Assembly: GCF_009913435.1 (NCBI RefSeq)
Contig: NZ_CP047895.1
Location: forward strand, 124,001 to 188,000
Origin: Sphingomonas changnyeongensis
GTDB lineage: Bacteria; Pseudomonadota; Alphaproteobacteria; Sphingomonadales; Sphingomonadaceae
Direction of reading: 5' to 3'
Length of the DNA: 64,000 nt
Below the pieces are notes generated by a model that saw only the letters and a program-made list of their open reading frames with translations, was not told the origin of the DNA and did not search any database. Of this stretch, positions 28,362 to 37,647 are shown piece after piece (position 1 is the first letter of the stretch; every line of letters starts with the position of its first letter). The position numbers were made by a program, and so were the translations under genes.

Positions 28362-28943
28362 TTGGAACTGGTCAAACCGTCTTACCGCACCGGCGCAGAC
28401 GAGGCCCGCGAACGCCTGTCGGCGGCGCTTGCCCGCGCCGCCGAGGGCGACCGACGCGCCTTTTACGAAGTCTATCAGCGCAGTTCAGCGAAACTTTACG
28501 GGATATGCTGCCGTATCTTGGGCGAAGGCCATGACGCGGAGGAGGCGTTGCAGCACGCCTATCTGAACATCTGGCGGCGGGCCGACCGGTTCGACCCCAG
28601 CCGCGCCAGCCCGATCACCTGGCTGGCAGCGATCGCGCGCAACAGCGCGATCGACCGGCTGCGCGCGCGCGGCGGGGCGATCATGGCCCCGATCGAGGAC
28701 GCGGCCGACATCGCCGATCCCGCCCCCGATGCCGCGTCGCTCGCGGAAATGGCGGAAGACGGCGCGCGGCTGCATGCCTGTCTGGGCGATCTGCCGGGTC
28801 GCGAGGCGGGGCTGATCCGCGCCGCGTTTCTGGAAGGCGCGAGCTATCCCGAACTCGCCCAGCGGTCGTCCGAACCGCTCGGCACGGTCAAGAGCCGGAT
28901 CCGCCGCGCTCTGCTGAAGCTGCGTGAGTGTCTGAGCCGGTGA
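28362..28943 (+). CDS. ECF-type RNA polymerase sigma factor
   Basis: The product is a two-domain ECF sigma factor. Region 2 carries FYEVYQRSSAKLYGICCRIL and EEALQHAYLNIWRRADRFDP then SPITWLAAIARNSAIDRLR. Region 4 carries LPGREAGLIRAAFLEGASYP followed by GTVKSRIRRALLKLREC. No ATG is available; a TTG at 28362 with GGAG six bases upstream is chosen, and a GTG at 28350 is the alternative. The next gene overlaps its stop (GTGA) and encodes the anti-sigma factor, so the pair forms a switch that probably controls the fasciclin gene behind it. Confidence 0.9.
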   Translation: MELVKPSYRTGADEARERLSAALARAAEGDRRAFYEVYQRSSAKLYGICCRILGEGHDAEEALQHAYLNIWRRADRFDPSRASPITWLAAIARNSAIDRLRARGGAIMAPIEDAADIADPAPDAASLAEMAEDGARLHACLGDLPGREAGLIRAAFLEGASYPELAQRSSEPLGTVKSRIRRALLKLRECLSR

Positions 28944-29677
28944 ACGACGAAGATGATCTGCTGGCCGCCGAACATGCGCTGGGCCTGACCGATGCCACGG
29001 CGCGGGTCGATGGCGATGCCGGCTTCGCGCTGGCCGTCGACCGCTGGCGCGCCCGGCTGCTGCCGATGATGGGCGCGCCCGACAAAACGCCGCCGACCGA
29101 GCTGTGGGCGCGCATCGCCGAAAGCCTGCCGCCCCCCGCCCCCGCCGCACGCCCGGCCCGGGCGGACGGCCCCCGGTTCTGGCGGATGGCAACCTATGCC
29201 TCGGCAGCACTCGCGGCGAGCTTCCTTGCGGTGATCGTGCTGCGCCCGACTGCCCCGGCACCCGCACCGGCACCGCAGACGGCCTCGGCACCTCCGCCGG
29301 CCACCGAACCGGCAGCCGGGCCAGAACAGGCCGCGCCGATCATGGTCGCCGCGCTCACCCCCGCCGCCCCTACGCGCGGCACCGGGCTGGTCGCCATCAC
29401 CTTTGACGGGCGCGAGGGGCGGATGACCGTGCTGCCGACCGGCATGGATGCCGGCGGCAAGGCAGCCGAGCTGTGGGTGATCCCCGCCGACGGCAAGCCG
29501 CGCTCGCTGGGCGTCATTCCCGACAAGAGCGCGGCGACGATGGTGATCGCGCCCGAAGAGCGGCGGATGCTGGGCGCGGGCGTGAAGCTGGCGATCACGC
29601 TCGAACCGCCGGGCGGCGCGCCGGGCGGCAAGCCGAGCGGCCCCGTGGTGATGGCAGGCGAGATGCGCGCCGTCTGA
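28940..29677 (+). CDS. Anti-sigma factor, RskA-like
   Basis: The 245-residue product has an N-terminal sigma-binding part (about 1-80, with EDDLLAAEHALGLTDA and VDRWRARL), one membrane span (about 90-107, ATYASAALAASFLAVIVL), a Pro/Ala-rich periplasmic linker and an anti-sigma-K type C-terminal domain (GLVAITFDGREGRMTVLPTG, KAAELWVIPADGKPRSLGVI). GTG at 28940 gives a 4-base overlap with the sigma gene; GTG at 28928 is the alternative. It holds the sigma factor at the membrane until a signal leads to cleavage. Confidence 0.87.
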   Translation: MNDEDDLLAAEHALGLTDATARVDGDAGFALAVDRWRARLLPMMGAPDKTPPTELWARIAESLPPPAPAARPARADGPRFWRMATYASAALAASFLAVIVLRPTAPAPAPAPQTASAPPPATEPAAGPEQAAPIMVAALTPAAPTRGTGLVAITFDGREGRMTVLPTGMDAGGKAAELWVIPADGKPRSLGVIPDKSAATMVIAPEERRMLGAGVKLAITLEPPGGAPGGKPSGPVVMAGEMRAV

Positions 29678-29690
29678 GGTGCGGGCCTGA

Positions 29691-29880
29691 GAGTTGTTTG
29701 TTGCGCGCCTCACGGCGCGGGGGCGGCACCGGCCCGCTCCCCCACCCGGCCTCCCAACGGCAGGTTACGCTATGGGAGGCCGGGTGGGGGAGCGGGCCGG
29801 TGCCGTTCTTCCCAGCTAACGACTCCCCGGTGCCGGTCTTCCCAACCAACGACTCCCCGGTGCCGTTCTTCCCAACTCGA
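29691..29880. repeat. Composite palindromic repeat, copy D, with 30-bp tandem tail
   Basis: The core is a perfect 32-bp inverted repeat, 29725-29756 with 29773-29804. One GCGCCTCACGGCGCG hairpin module lies left of it, starting 14 bases after the anti-sigma stop. To the right, a unit of about 30 bp (ACGACTCCCCGGTGCCG then GTTCTTCCCAACCA) occurs three times with few changes, more than in the other copies. The rest of the 349-base gap to the fasciclin gene must hold that gene's promoter. Confidence 0.9.
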
Positions 29881-30026
29881 CACCCCCGGCACGCCCCATC
29901 CCGACCAGACGTTGCCGATCAGCGATCAGCCGTTGGCGACAGGCTGCATCCGCCGCCCACGACCATGCGTAGCTGGCTGCGTGGGCCCGGACCCCTGACG
30001 GGGCCACGACCAGAAAGGGATTTGAC

Positions 30027-30578
30027 ATGAAGCTGATGCTGAAGGCGGCGACCGCCGCTGTCCTGTTCGCCACTGCCGGTGCGGCCATCGCCGCCGACAC
30101 CGCGCCGATCGTGGGCGGTGCGCCCATGTATCCGAACAAGACGATCGCCGAAAATGCCGTCAACTCCAAGGACCACACGACGCTGATCGCGGCGGTCTCG
30201 GCGGCCGGCCTTGTCGATGCGCTGAAGGGCCCTGGCCCGCTGACGGTGTTCGCGCCGGTCAATGCCGCCTTCGCCAAGCTGCCCGCCGGCACCGTCGAAA
30301 CGCTGCTCAAGCCGGAAAACAAGGGCGCGCTGACCGGCGTGCTCACCTATCATGTCGTCCCCGGCCGCGTGACCGCCGCCGATCTGGTCGGCAAGATCAA
30401 GGCCGGCGGCGGCAAGGCGGTGGTCAAGACGCTGAACGGCGGCACGCTGACCGCGACGCTGATGGGCGACACCGTGATGCTGACCGACCAGAAGGGCGGC
30501 ATGGCCCATGTCACCCAGGCCGATGTCATGCAGTCGAACGGCGTCATCCATGTGATCGACGCGGTCGTCCTGCCGTAA
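30027..30578 (+). CDS. Exported fasciclin (FAS1) domain protein
   Basis: The 183-residue product has a signal peptide (about 1-22, ending GAAIAA) and one FAS1 domain with the two conserved blocks: GPLTVFAPVNAAFAKLP and, near the end, QADVMQSNGVIHVIDAVVLP, plus YHVVPG between them. FAS1 domains mediate adhesion or bind small ligands. AAAGGGA lies 8 bases upstream. It follows an ECF sigma/anti-sigma pair, an arrangement common in Sphingomonadales, so membrane stress control is likely. Confidence 0.9.
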   Translation: MKLMLKAATAAVLFATAGAAIAADTAPIVGGAPMYPNKTIAENAVNSKDHTTLIAAVSAAGLVDALKGPGPLTVFAPVNAAFAKLPAGTVETLLKPENKGALTGVLTYHVVPGRVTAADLVGKIKAGGGKAVVKTLNGGTLTATLMGDTVMLTDQKGGMAHVTQADVMQSNGVIHVIDAVVLP

Positions 30579-30733
30579 ACCCTGCAGGCTTCCGCGCGGG
30601 GCCGGGCGGATGTCCGCCGCCCGCCCCGCGCGGCAAGACCGGGAAAGGCCGTCCCCCTGACACGGTCTTTCCCATATCGCCCGCCGGCTCCATGAACCGC
30701 CGCAAAGGCCGGGAACCGGACGGGCTTATGGCT

Positions 30734-30786
30734 GGGCGAAGGCCATCCCCTCCCCCCTTGCACCCGGGGACGGCCTTCGCCCTTTT
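30734..30786 (+). terminator. Hairpin terminator between fasciclin and GDPD genes
   Basis: GGGCGAAGGCCATCCCC (30734-30750) pairs with GGGGACGGCCTTCGCCC (30766-30782) with one mismatch, and TTTT follows. It is oriented for the fasciclin transcript, about 155 bases behind its stop. A second G+C stem without T-run lies at about 30592-30633. Confidence 0.68.
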
Positions 30787-30791
30787 CAGCC

Positions 30792-31862
30792 TCAGCGCGG
30801 CTGGCGCACCGCCGTCACCGCTGCTGCCGGATAGTCGCTGAACAGCCCATCAACGCCCGCGGCCAGAAACTGCGCCAGCTCCTCCGCCAGCCGGCCATGC
30901 GCCTCACCCGCCGCGCCGCTGCGCAGTTCGGCGGGCAGGAACATGTTTTCGGCCCGGAAGGTCCAGGGATGGACGACCAGCCCGGCGGCATGGGCATCGG
31001 CAACCAGCCGGGTCGGCGGCAGCGACCGGCCGGCGGCGTCGCGCGGCACCACCAGCGTCTTTTCCGGCCCGATCCCGGCGGCATAGCCGGCAATCTCCTT
31101 CAGCCCCGCTGGGGTCAGCATGTCGGCATAGGCGGTGCCCGGCCGGTCGGGCGGCCCGCCCGCCCCGGCGACCAGCTGGACGAGGCGGAGCGCCGTCATC
31201 CCCTTCAGCATCTTCAGGTTTTCGACCTCGAAGCTCTGGATGAACACGGGGTCGGCCGCGCGCGTCCAGCCATGATCGGCAAGCACCTTCAGCATCGCCG
31301 CTTCGAGCGGCAGGCCGATGCCGCGGAAATAGGAGGGATGCTTGGTTTCGGGATAGACGCCGACGCCGTGCTTGCGGGCCAGCGCCACCACCTCGGCAAA
31401 GGTCGGGATGCGTTCATCGGCAAAGGCCGTGTTGCCGGGCCGGAGCCGGGGCAGCCGTTCGCGCGCCTTGAGCGTCTTCAGCTCGGCAAGCGAGAAATCC
31501 TCGGTGAACCAGCCGCTCATCTCCACCCCGTCGATCAGCCGGGTCGTGCGGCGGGCGGCGAATTCGGGCCGTTCGGCGACATCGGTGGTGCCCGAAATCT
31601 CGTTTTCGTGGCGCGCGACCAGCACGCCGTCCTTCGTCATCACCAGATCCGGTTCGATGAAATCGGCCCCCTGCTCGATCGCGCGTTCATAGGCGGCAAG
31701 CGTGTGTTCGGGGCGCTCGCCGCTGGCGCCACGATGGGCGATGACGACCGGGCGGGCGGATGCGGCGGGAACGGGGGCTGCGGCGGCGGGGGTGAGGGAC
31801 GCGGTCATGGCCGCCAGAATGGCAAGGGCGGCGCGAAACGAAAGGCCGGCGGTGAAGGGCAT
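30792..31862 (-). CDS. glpQ: Exported glycerophosphodiester phosphodiesterase
   Basis: The enzyme hydrolyses deacylated phospholipids to glycerol-3-phosphate and an alcohol. The 356-residue product has a signal peptide (about 1-28, ending TPAAAA), the catalytic N-terminal motif VVIAHRGASGERPEHTLAAY, then FIEPDLVMTKDGVLVARHE (metal ligands E, D and H), YPETKHPSYF and the C-terminal GVDGLFSDYP. Length and domain order match periplasmic GlpQ. GGGAG lies 14 bases before the ATG. It diverges from the glycosyltransferase gene across only 36 bases. Confidence 0.92.
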   Translation of the reverse strand: MPFTAGLSFRAALAILAAMTASLTPAAAAPVPAASARPVVIAHRGASGERPEHTLAAYERAIEQGADFIEPDLVMTKDGVLVARHENEISGTTDVAERPEFAARRTTRLIDGVEMSGWFTEDFSLAELKTLKARERLPRLRPGNTAFADERIPTFAEVVALARKHGVGVYPETKHPSYFRGIGLPLEAAMLKVLADHGWTRAADPVFIQSFEVENLKMLKGMTALRLVQLVAGAGGPPDRPGTAYADMLTPAGLKEIAGYAAGIGPEKTLVVPRDAAGRSLPPTRLVADAHAAGLVVHPWTFRAENMFLPAELRSGAAGEAHGRLAEELAQFLAAGVDGLFSDYPAAAVTAVRQPR

Positions 31863-31898
31863 GTGACTTTTTCTCCCGGTCCCGCTAGCAGCGCGGGG

Positions 31899-33079
31899 AT
31901 GAATGCCACCGACCTTCGCATCGCTTTGTTTAGCGGAAACTACAATTACGTCCGCGACGGGGCGAATCAGGCACTCAACCGGCTGGTGGGCTATCTGCTG
32001 CGCCAGGGCGCGCAGGTGCGCGTCTATGCACCGGTCGTCGACACGCCGGCCTTTGCGCCAACGGGCGATCTGGTCGGCGTCGCATCGGTGCCGGTGCCGG
32101 GGCGCGGCGAATACCGGATCGCGCTCGGCCTGCCGGCGGCGGTGCGGCGCGATCTTGATGATTTCGCGCCCAACCTCATCCATCTGTCCGCGCCCGACAT
32201 TCTCGGCCACCGCGCGCTCGCTTATGCGCGCCGCCACGATCTGGCGGTCGTCGCCTCGGTCCACACGCGGTTCGAAACCTATCCGCGCTATTACGGCCTC
32301 GCCTTCATGGAACCGGCGGTCGAAGCGGTGCTGCGCCGTTTCTATCGCCGCTGCGACGCCATTGTCGCGCCGTCGGATTCGATGGCCCAGTGCCTGCGCG
32401 GCCAGCGGATGAGCTATGATGTCGGCATCTGGAGCCGGGGGTCGATCGCGACATCTTCAACCCCGGCCGCCGCGATCTGGGCTGGCGGCAGGCGCTGGGC
32501 ATTGCCGATGACGATGTGGTGATCGGCTTTCTCGGCCGGCTGGTGATGGAAAAGGGTCTCGACGTGTTTTCCGACACGATCGAGGCGCTGGAGCGGCGGC
32601 AGCTGCGCCACAAAGTGCTGGTGGTCGGGGACGGCCCGGCGCGCGACTGGTTCGAACGCCGGCTGCCGCAGGCGGTGTTCGCCGGGTTTCAGGGCGGGGC
32701 CGATCTGGGCCGCGCGGTCGCATCGATGGACATGCTGTTCAACCCCAGCGTCACCGAGACGTTCGGCAATGTGACGCAGGAAGCGATGGCCTGCGGCATT
32801 CCGGTGATCGCCGCCCGCGCGACCGGCAGCGAAAGCCTGGTGGCCGACGGCGTGACCGGCCGGCTGGTGCGCCCCGGCGCGATCGAGGCATTTGCCGACG
32901 CGCTGGGCGACTATCTGGCCGATCCCGACGCCCGCATCGCCGCCGGACAGGCGGGCCTTGCCCGCGCCGCCCAGTCGGGCTGGGATCAGGTCAACCAGGC
33001 GCTGGTCGATACCTATCTGCGCGTGCTGCGCCAGCGCCGCGACGGCGGCGGCGCACCGCAAGCCAGCCCGGTGCCCTGA
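31899..33079 (+). CDS. GT4 family glycosyltransferase, broken by one missing base
   Basis: The product is a retaining GT-B glycosyltransferase of the MshA/SqdX type. The N-terminal half has LFSGNYNYVRDGANQALNRL and VVASVHTRFETYPRYYGL. The C-terminal half has IGFLGRLVMEKGLDVF, VLVVGDGPARDWFE and the nucleotide-sugar site NPSVTETFGNVTQEAMACGI. The frame breaks at the five-G run 32437-32441; one more G gives SRGVDRDIFNPGRRDLGWRQ, the family sequence, and 393 residues. The acceptor is unknown; a glycolipid is likely. A shared promoter with the divergent glpQ gene is implied. Confidence 0.9.
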
Positions 33080-33155
33080 CCGGGCCGGGGTTCGCCCCGC
33101 CCCGCTCCATCTTCAGCCTGAGGAGCCGGGCCGGCCAGCCCGGCCCGAACATTCC

Positions 33156-34964
33156 CTAGCCCTCGTCGCCCATGCGCAGCGCGGCGATGAACGCTTCCTG
33201 CGGAATCTGGACGCTGCCATATTCGCGCATGCGCTTCTTGCCTTCCTTCTGCTTTTCCAGAAGCTTGCGCTTGCGGGTAATGTCGCCGCCATAGCATTTG
33301 GCGGTCACGTCCTTGCGCAGCGCGGCGATGGTCTCGCGCGCGATCACCTTGCCGCCGATCGCCGCCTGGATCGGGATCTTGAACAGATGGCGCGGGATCA
33401 GATCCTTCAGCCGCTCGCACATGTGGCGGCCACGCGCCTCGGCGGCGCTGCGGTGGACGATCATCGACAGCGCATCGACCGGCTCGGCATTGACGAGGAT
33501 CGACATCTTGACGAGGTCGCCCGGCCGGTAGCCGATCTGTTCGTAATCGAAGCTGGCATAGCCGCGGCTGATCGATTTCAGCCGGTCGTAGAAATCAAAC
33601 ACCACCTCGTTGAGCGGCAGTTCATAGGTCAGCTGCGCGCGGCCGCCGACATAGGTCAGGTTCTTCTGGATGCCGCGCCGGTCCTGACACAGCTTCAGGA
33701 TCGCGCCCAGATATTCGTCGGGCACATAGATCACCGCCTCGATCCACGGCTCCTCGATCTCGGCGATGCGGTTGGGATCGGGCATGTCGGCGGGGTTGTG
33801 CAGTTCGATCTGCCGCCCTTCGGTCTCGCCCGCCGCCTTGGTCAGCGCGAGCTTGTAGACCACGCTCGGCGCGGTGGTGATCAGATCGAGATCATATTCG
33901 CGCGTCAGCCGTTCCTGGATGATTTCGAGGTGAAGCAGCCCCAGAAACCCGCAGCGGAAGCCGAAGCCGAGCGCGGCCGAGGTTTCCATCTCGAAGCTGA
34001 ACGACGCATCGTTCAAGCGCAGCTTGGAGATCGATTCGCGCAGCTTTTCAAAGTCGTTGGCATCGACCGGAAACAGGCCGCAGAACACCACCGGCTGCAC
34101 TTCCTTGAAGCCGGGCAGCGGCTGGGCCGCCGGCTTTTTGGCATCGGTGATGGTGTCGCCGACCATCGCCTGGCTGACATCCTTGATCTGCGCGGTGATG
34201 AAGCCGACCTCGCCCGGCCCGAGCTGGGGCATATGCTCGATCTTGGGGCGGAACACGCCCACCCGGTCGACCAGATGCATGGTCCCGGCCTGCATGAACT
34301 TGATCTGCTGCCCTTTTTTAAGGACGCCATCGACCACGCGGACAAGGATGACGACGCCCAGATACGGGTCGTACCAGCTATCGACCAGCATCGCCTGCAA
34401 CGGCGCGGTGGCATCGCCCTTGGGCGGCGGGATCTTCTTGACGATCGCATCCAGCACCTCGTCGATGCCGATGCCCGATTTGGCGCTGGCGAGCACCGCC
34501 TCGGACGCGTCGAGGCCGATAATCTCCTCGATCTCGGCGCGGACCTTTTCGGGCTCGGCGGCGGGCAGGTCGATCTTGTTGATGACCGGCACAATCTCAT
34601 GATCATGCTCGATCGACTGATAGACATTGGCGAGCGTCTGCGCCTCCACGCCCTGCGCGGCGTCGACGACGAGGAGCGCACCCTCGCACGCGGCGAGGCT
34701 GCGCGACACCTCATAGGCGAAGTCGACATGGCCGGGCGTGTCCATCAGATTGAGGACATAGCCGTTCCAGTCGAGGCGCACCGTCTGCGCCTTGATCGTG
34801 ATCCCGCGCTCTTTCTCGATGTCCATATTGTCGAGAACCTGCGACGACATCTCGCGCTCGCTCAGCCCGCCGGTGCGTTGGATCAGCCGGTCGGCAAGGG
34901 TCGACTTGCCATGGTCGATATGGGCGATGATCGAGAAATTGCGGATCTTGTCGAGGTCGGTCAT
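33156..34964 (-). CDS. lepA: Elongation factor 4 (LepA)
   Basis: EF-4 is a ribosome-bound GTPase that acts on stalled or misplaced ribosomes. The 602-residue product has the G domain ([18 protein letters not shown], the [12 protein letters not shown] switch 2 and NKIDLP), domains 2 and 3, and the EF-4-specific C-terminal domain with [20 protein letters not shown] and [20 protein letters not shown]. It is full length, with no break. It is convergent with the glycosyltransferase gene. Confidence 0.97.
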   Translation of the reverse strand: MTDLDKIRNFSIIAHIDHGKSTLADRLIQRTGGLSEREMSSQVLDNMDIEKERGITIKAQTVRLDWNGYVLNLMDTPGHVDFAYEVSRSLAACEGALLVVDAAQGVEAQTLANVYQSIEHDHEIVPVINKIDLPAAEPEKVRAEIEEIIGLDASEAVLASAKSGIGIDEVLDAIVKKIPPPKGDATAPLQAMLVDSWYDPYLGVVILVRVVDGVLKKGQQIKFMQAGTMHLVDRVGVFRPKIEHMPQLGPGEVGFITAQIKDVSQAMVGDTITDAKKPAAQPLPGFKEVQPVVFCGLFPVDANDFEKLRESISKLRLNDASFSFEMETSAALGFGFRCGFLGLLHLEIIQERLTREYDLDLITTAPSVVYKLALTKAAGETEGRQIELHNPADMPDPNRIAEIEEPWIEAVIYVPDEYLGAILKLCQDRRGIQKNLTYVGGRAQLTYELPLNEVVFDFYDRLKSISRGYASFDYEQIGYRPGDLVKMSILVNAEPVDALSMIVHRSAAEARGRHMCERLKDLIPRHLFKIPIQAAIGGKVIARETIAALRKDVTAKCYGGDITRKRKLLEKQKEGKKRMREYGSVQIPQEAFIAALRMGDEG

Positions 34965-35164
34965 GCCGCGCCCCTAGCACTGCCGGGGCCGCTTGCCAAA
35001 GCCCGGGAAAAGCCGGTGCGAGCGCGCGCGCTTTGCGCTATGCCTTGCGCCGAACAAGGGGGTCGCCACCATATGACCGGTCGTCCGTTCCGCGCCGCAT
35101 GCGGACCGGACCAGGGTCACCGGCAAACCGGTTTCAGCTTGAAGGGGCGAGAGGGAGGAATGAC

Positions 35165-35940
35165 GTGCGCAAGATGATGACGATGACGGCGGCCGCTGTG
35201 GCGCTGCTGGCGGCAGGGCCGGCCTTTGCCGTCGACAAGAAGGACACCAAGGGCTCGTCCGCGCGGCAGATGCAGACCAAGCAGACGGCCGAGATCCCGG
35301 TGTGCACCAAGAAACTCGGCACGATCGCGATCGTCGAGCCGGACAATCAATGGTGGCGCGAACTCAACCTCGGCAGCCCCGAGGCGATCATCAAGATCTT
35401 CGTCCAGCGTTCGGGCTGCTTCACGCTCGTCAATCGCGGGCGCAGCATGGCCAGCCGCAACATGGAACGCGCGATGGCCGATGCCGGCGAACTGCAGGCC
35501 GGATCGAATCTCGGGCGCGGCCAGGTGAAGGCGGCGGATTATTTCCTGCAGCCCGACATTGTCAGCTCCAACCGCAACTCGGGCGGCGGCGGCGCGCTGG
35601 GCGCGATCGGCGGGCTGCTCGGCGGGCGCGCGGTCGGCGGGCTGCTGGGCGGCATTTCGGTCCGCAAGAGCGAGGCCAATGTCACCCTGTCGGTCGTCAA
35701 TGCCCGCACCACCGAAGAGGAGGCGCTGGTCGAAGGCTATGCGCGCAAATCCGACCTGAGCTTTGGCGGCGGCGGCGGTGCGTTCTGGGGCGGCTTCGCC
35801 GGCGCGGCCGGGGCGGCTATCAGAACACCGAAATCGGCCAGGTGATCGTGCTCGCCTATCTCGACGCCTATACCAAGCTGGTCACCGAACTGGGCGGCCT
35901 GCCCGAGAACGCTGCAGCCGCCGCGCCCAAGGCGCGCTGA
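35165..35940 (+). CDS. Exported CsgG/HfaB-like protein, broken by one missing base
   Basis: The product (258 residues once repaired) has a signal peptide (about 1-22, ending GPAFA). The mature part, TIAIVEPDNQWWRELNLGSP, CFTLVNRGRSMASRNMERAM, KAADYFLQPDIVSS and VNARTTEEEALVEGYARKSD, resembles the CsgG/HfaB outer-membrane channel family. The C-terminus is GQVIVLAYLDAYTKLVTEL. The frame breaks at GGGG 35810-35813; one G restores GGGYQNTEIGQVIVLAY. GGGAGG sits before the GTG start. No curli or holdfast genes are nearby, so the secreted substrate is unknown. Confidence 0.78.
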
Positions 35941-36135
35941 ACCGGCGGCGGCTTCAGGGGGCGGGCGCCTCGACTGGCAGGCGCCCGCCCCCTCCGGATT
36001 CCCCGCCCCTGCTGTCTGCGATGCCGCTTTCTTGCGCGGGGCGACGGAAAGTTCGCACGACGGCCTTGATCCGCACGCAAAGCCCCGTTAAGGGCAGCCA
36101 CCTTGCCTCCGGGGCGGTCCGCCGCCCGGTCCGGT

Positions 36136-36212
36136 CGGGGAGTAGCTCAGCCTGGTAGAGCACTGTCTTCGGGAGGCAGGGGCCGGAGGTTCGAATCCTC
36201 TCTCCCCGACCA
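36136..36212 (+). tRNA. tRNA-Pro, anticodon CGG
   Basis: The 77-base gene folds as a full cloverleaf: acceptor CGGGGAG with CTCCCCG, D arm with AGCTCAGCCTGGTAGAGC, anticodon stem CTGTC/GGCAG with loop TTCGGGA (anticodon CGG at its centre), T arm GGAGGTTCGAATCCTC, and an encoded CCA end. It reads the CCG codon, which is common in this G+C-rich DNA. A truncated integrase lies 140 bases downstream. Confidence 0.97.
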
Positions 36213-36354
36213 TTTCTCCAGCGTTCGCAGCCTAAAACGGCAGAAAACCGCGCCTTTCAATCTGAGGCAGGTAGATGGTTGCGATTCAAATCCGCAAGAT
36301 TGTGCGGCCGATTGTGCCCTCCCCCCCCCCCCGCTGTGCCGGGGAGCAGGCAGA

Positions 36355-36531
36355 ATGGCAACTTATCGTCGCGGCGCCGTCTACTGGTGGCGTCGAAACT
36401 TTCCTGCGCGGGAGGGCACCTCCCATTCTATAACAATCCGGATCTCAATGAGGACGGCGTACACGGTCTGGACGGCGCGCAACATGACGCCAGCCTACCT
36501 TATCTGCTCAGCTTTTTGGCCGCCATGGTGA
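36355..36531 (+). pseudogene. Truncated tyrosine integrase N-terminus
   Basis: The frame starts [20 protein letters not shown] and then has ISMRTAYTVWTARNM. The R-R-G-x-V-Y-x-x-R-R start and the S-L-R-T-A ... A-R block are the opening of phage-type tyrosine integrases (DUF6538-like). Only about 58 residues remain and no catalytic R-H-R-Y part follows, so the gene is dead. Its place behind tRNA-Pro suggests an integrated element that has since been lost. A 12-base C run lies at 36321-36332 just upstream. The rest of the 420-base gap shows nothing else. Confidence 0.55.
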
Positions 36532-36632
36532 TCAGCCACCGTTGCGGTTGTTGGTCCCGCGCGCGCCGCCTATTGCCGGATCGGGTCTGATCAGTTTCGC
36601 GCCTGGATCGGCTGTTGCCAACGGAGACCGAC

Positions 36633-37373
36633 ATGCTTTCCCTTGTCCTGCTCGCCGTCTCAATCGGTCTTCTCATCAAATGCGCTGTCGACGATCGACG
36701 TGAGTATCTGCTTTTCAAGACGCTGGCCGGGACCGCGGACAGGCAGCAGATCTACCGGCTTTGGCTGTTCAAGGGCCTCGTGCTGTTCGGCCTTTTCGGC
36801 GTGGCGCAGCTGGCGATGCTGGGCAGACTGCCGGCGCTGTTCGTTCTCCCGGCCGAGTTCGCACCGATCGCTGCGATGATCCGGGCGCGGATCGGCGCAC
36901 TCGATCTTAGCGCCGACCATTTGATAGGATCCGGAATATCGTTCGGCACCGGGGTCGCGATCACCATGATCGTGGCGATCCGGACCGGCAAGAGCATCGG
37001 CGCCGGCGATTTCGACGCGCTGCGGCCGCGCAACCGGGCAGAGCTTGGCTGGGGCGCATTGCTGTCGCTCAACGCGGGGATTGGCGAAGAGCTTTTCTTC
37101 AGGCTCGTGCTGCCGTTGCTGTTCACCGACCTGGCCGGGGATCCGCTGCTGGGCTTCGCTCTCGCGACGATCGCCTTCGGTCTGGCGCATGCCTACCAAG
37201 GCGTCGTCGGCGTGCTGACGACAGGGCTGATCGGCGCCTTTCTCGCCTTCGTGTATCTTGCCACCGGCAACCTTTTCATCGTTGTGGCCATACACGCTGC
37301 GATCGATCTGAACGCTTTGGTCCTGCAACCCTGGCTAATGCTGCGGTTCGGTCGGCCGCGCAAAGTCGCCTGA
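36633..37373 (+). CDS. CPBP family intramembrane glutamic protease
   Basis: The 246-residue product has about seven hydrophobic helices and the three CPBP (Rce1-like) motifs: GIGEELFFRLVLP (catalytic Glu pair), FGLAHAYQG and HAAIDLN. In bacteria such proteins are linked to membrane proteolysis, immunity to peptides or prenyl-protein processing; the role here is open. GGAG sits six bases upstream of the ATG. It lies alone between the integrase remnant and the polymer operon, so it could be cargo left from the former element. Confidence 0.88.
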   Translation: MLSLVLLAVSIGLLIKCAVDDRREYLLFKTLAGTADRQQIYRLWLFKGLVLFGLFGVAQLAMLGRLPALFVLPAEFAPIAAMIRARIGALDLSADHLIGSGISFGTGVAITMIVAIRTGKSIGAGDFDALRPRNRAELGWGALLSLNAGIGEELFFRLVLPLLFTDLAGDPLLGFALATIAFGLAHAYQGVVGVLTTGLIGAFLAFVYLATGNLFIVVAIHAAIDLNALVLQPWLMLRFGRPRKVA

Positions 37374-37647
37374 ACGCGGCTGACGCGACCCAATCGTCCC
37401 TGTCTTCGACCCCACGCCCGATCGGCCGGGCACAACCAGGCGCGGCTTTGTCGGCGCGTGCGTTTGGCCGCCAACGCCGCGCGCGGCTCGTCCAATAACG
37501 GCTCCCCGCATCCACCAGACCCGGGGTTTGCCCGGCTTGCAAACCTTTGTCGCGATGATATCGGGCTGGGGGATTGAGCGCCGCGCGGTGTCGCGGCCCG
37601 ACAGCGCAATTGCGGGGTGACGCGTTCTTGCTTCACGTTCGGTCCAC

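Noticed and set aside
29800..29880. CRISPR-like array of 30-bp units
   Set aside because: The units are adjacent, with no unique spacers and no cas genes; they are the tail of the composite repeat.
36213..37647. Second attachment site for the lost element
   Set aside because: No repeat of the tRNA-Pro 3' end was found in the stretch behind the integrase remnant.
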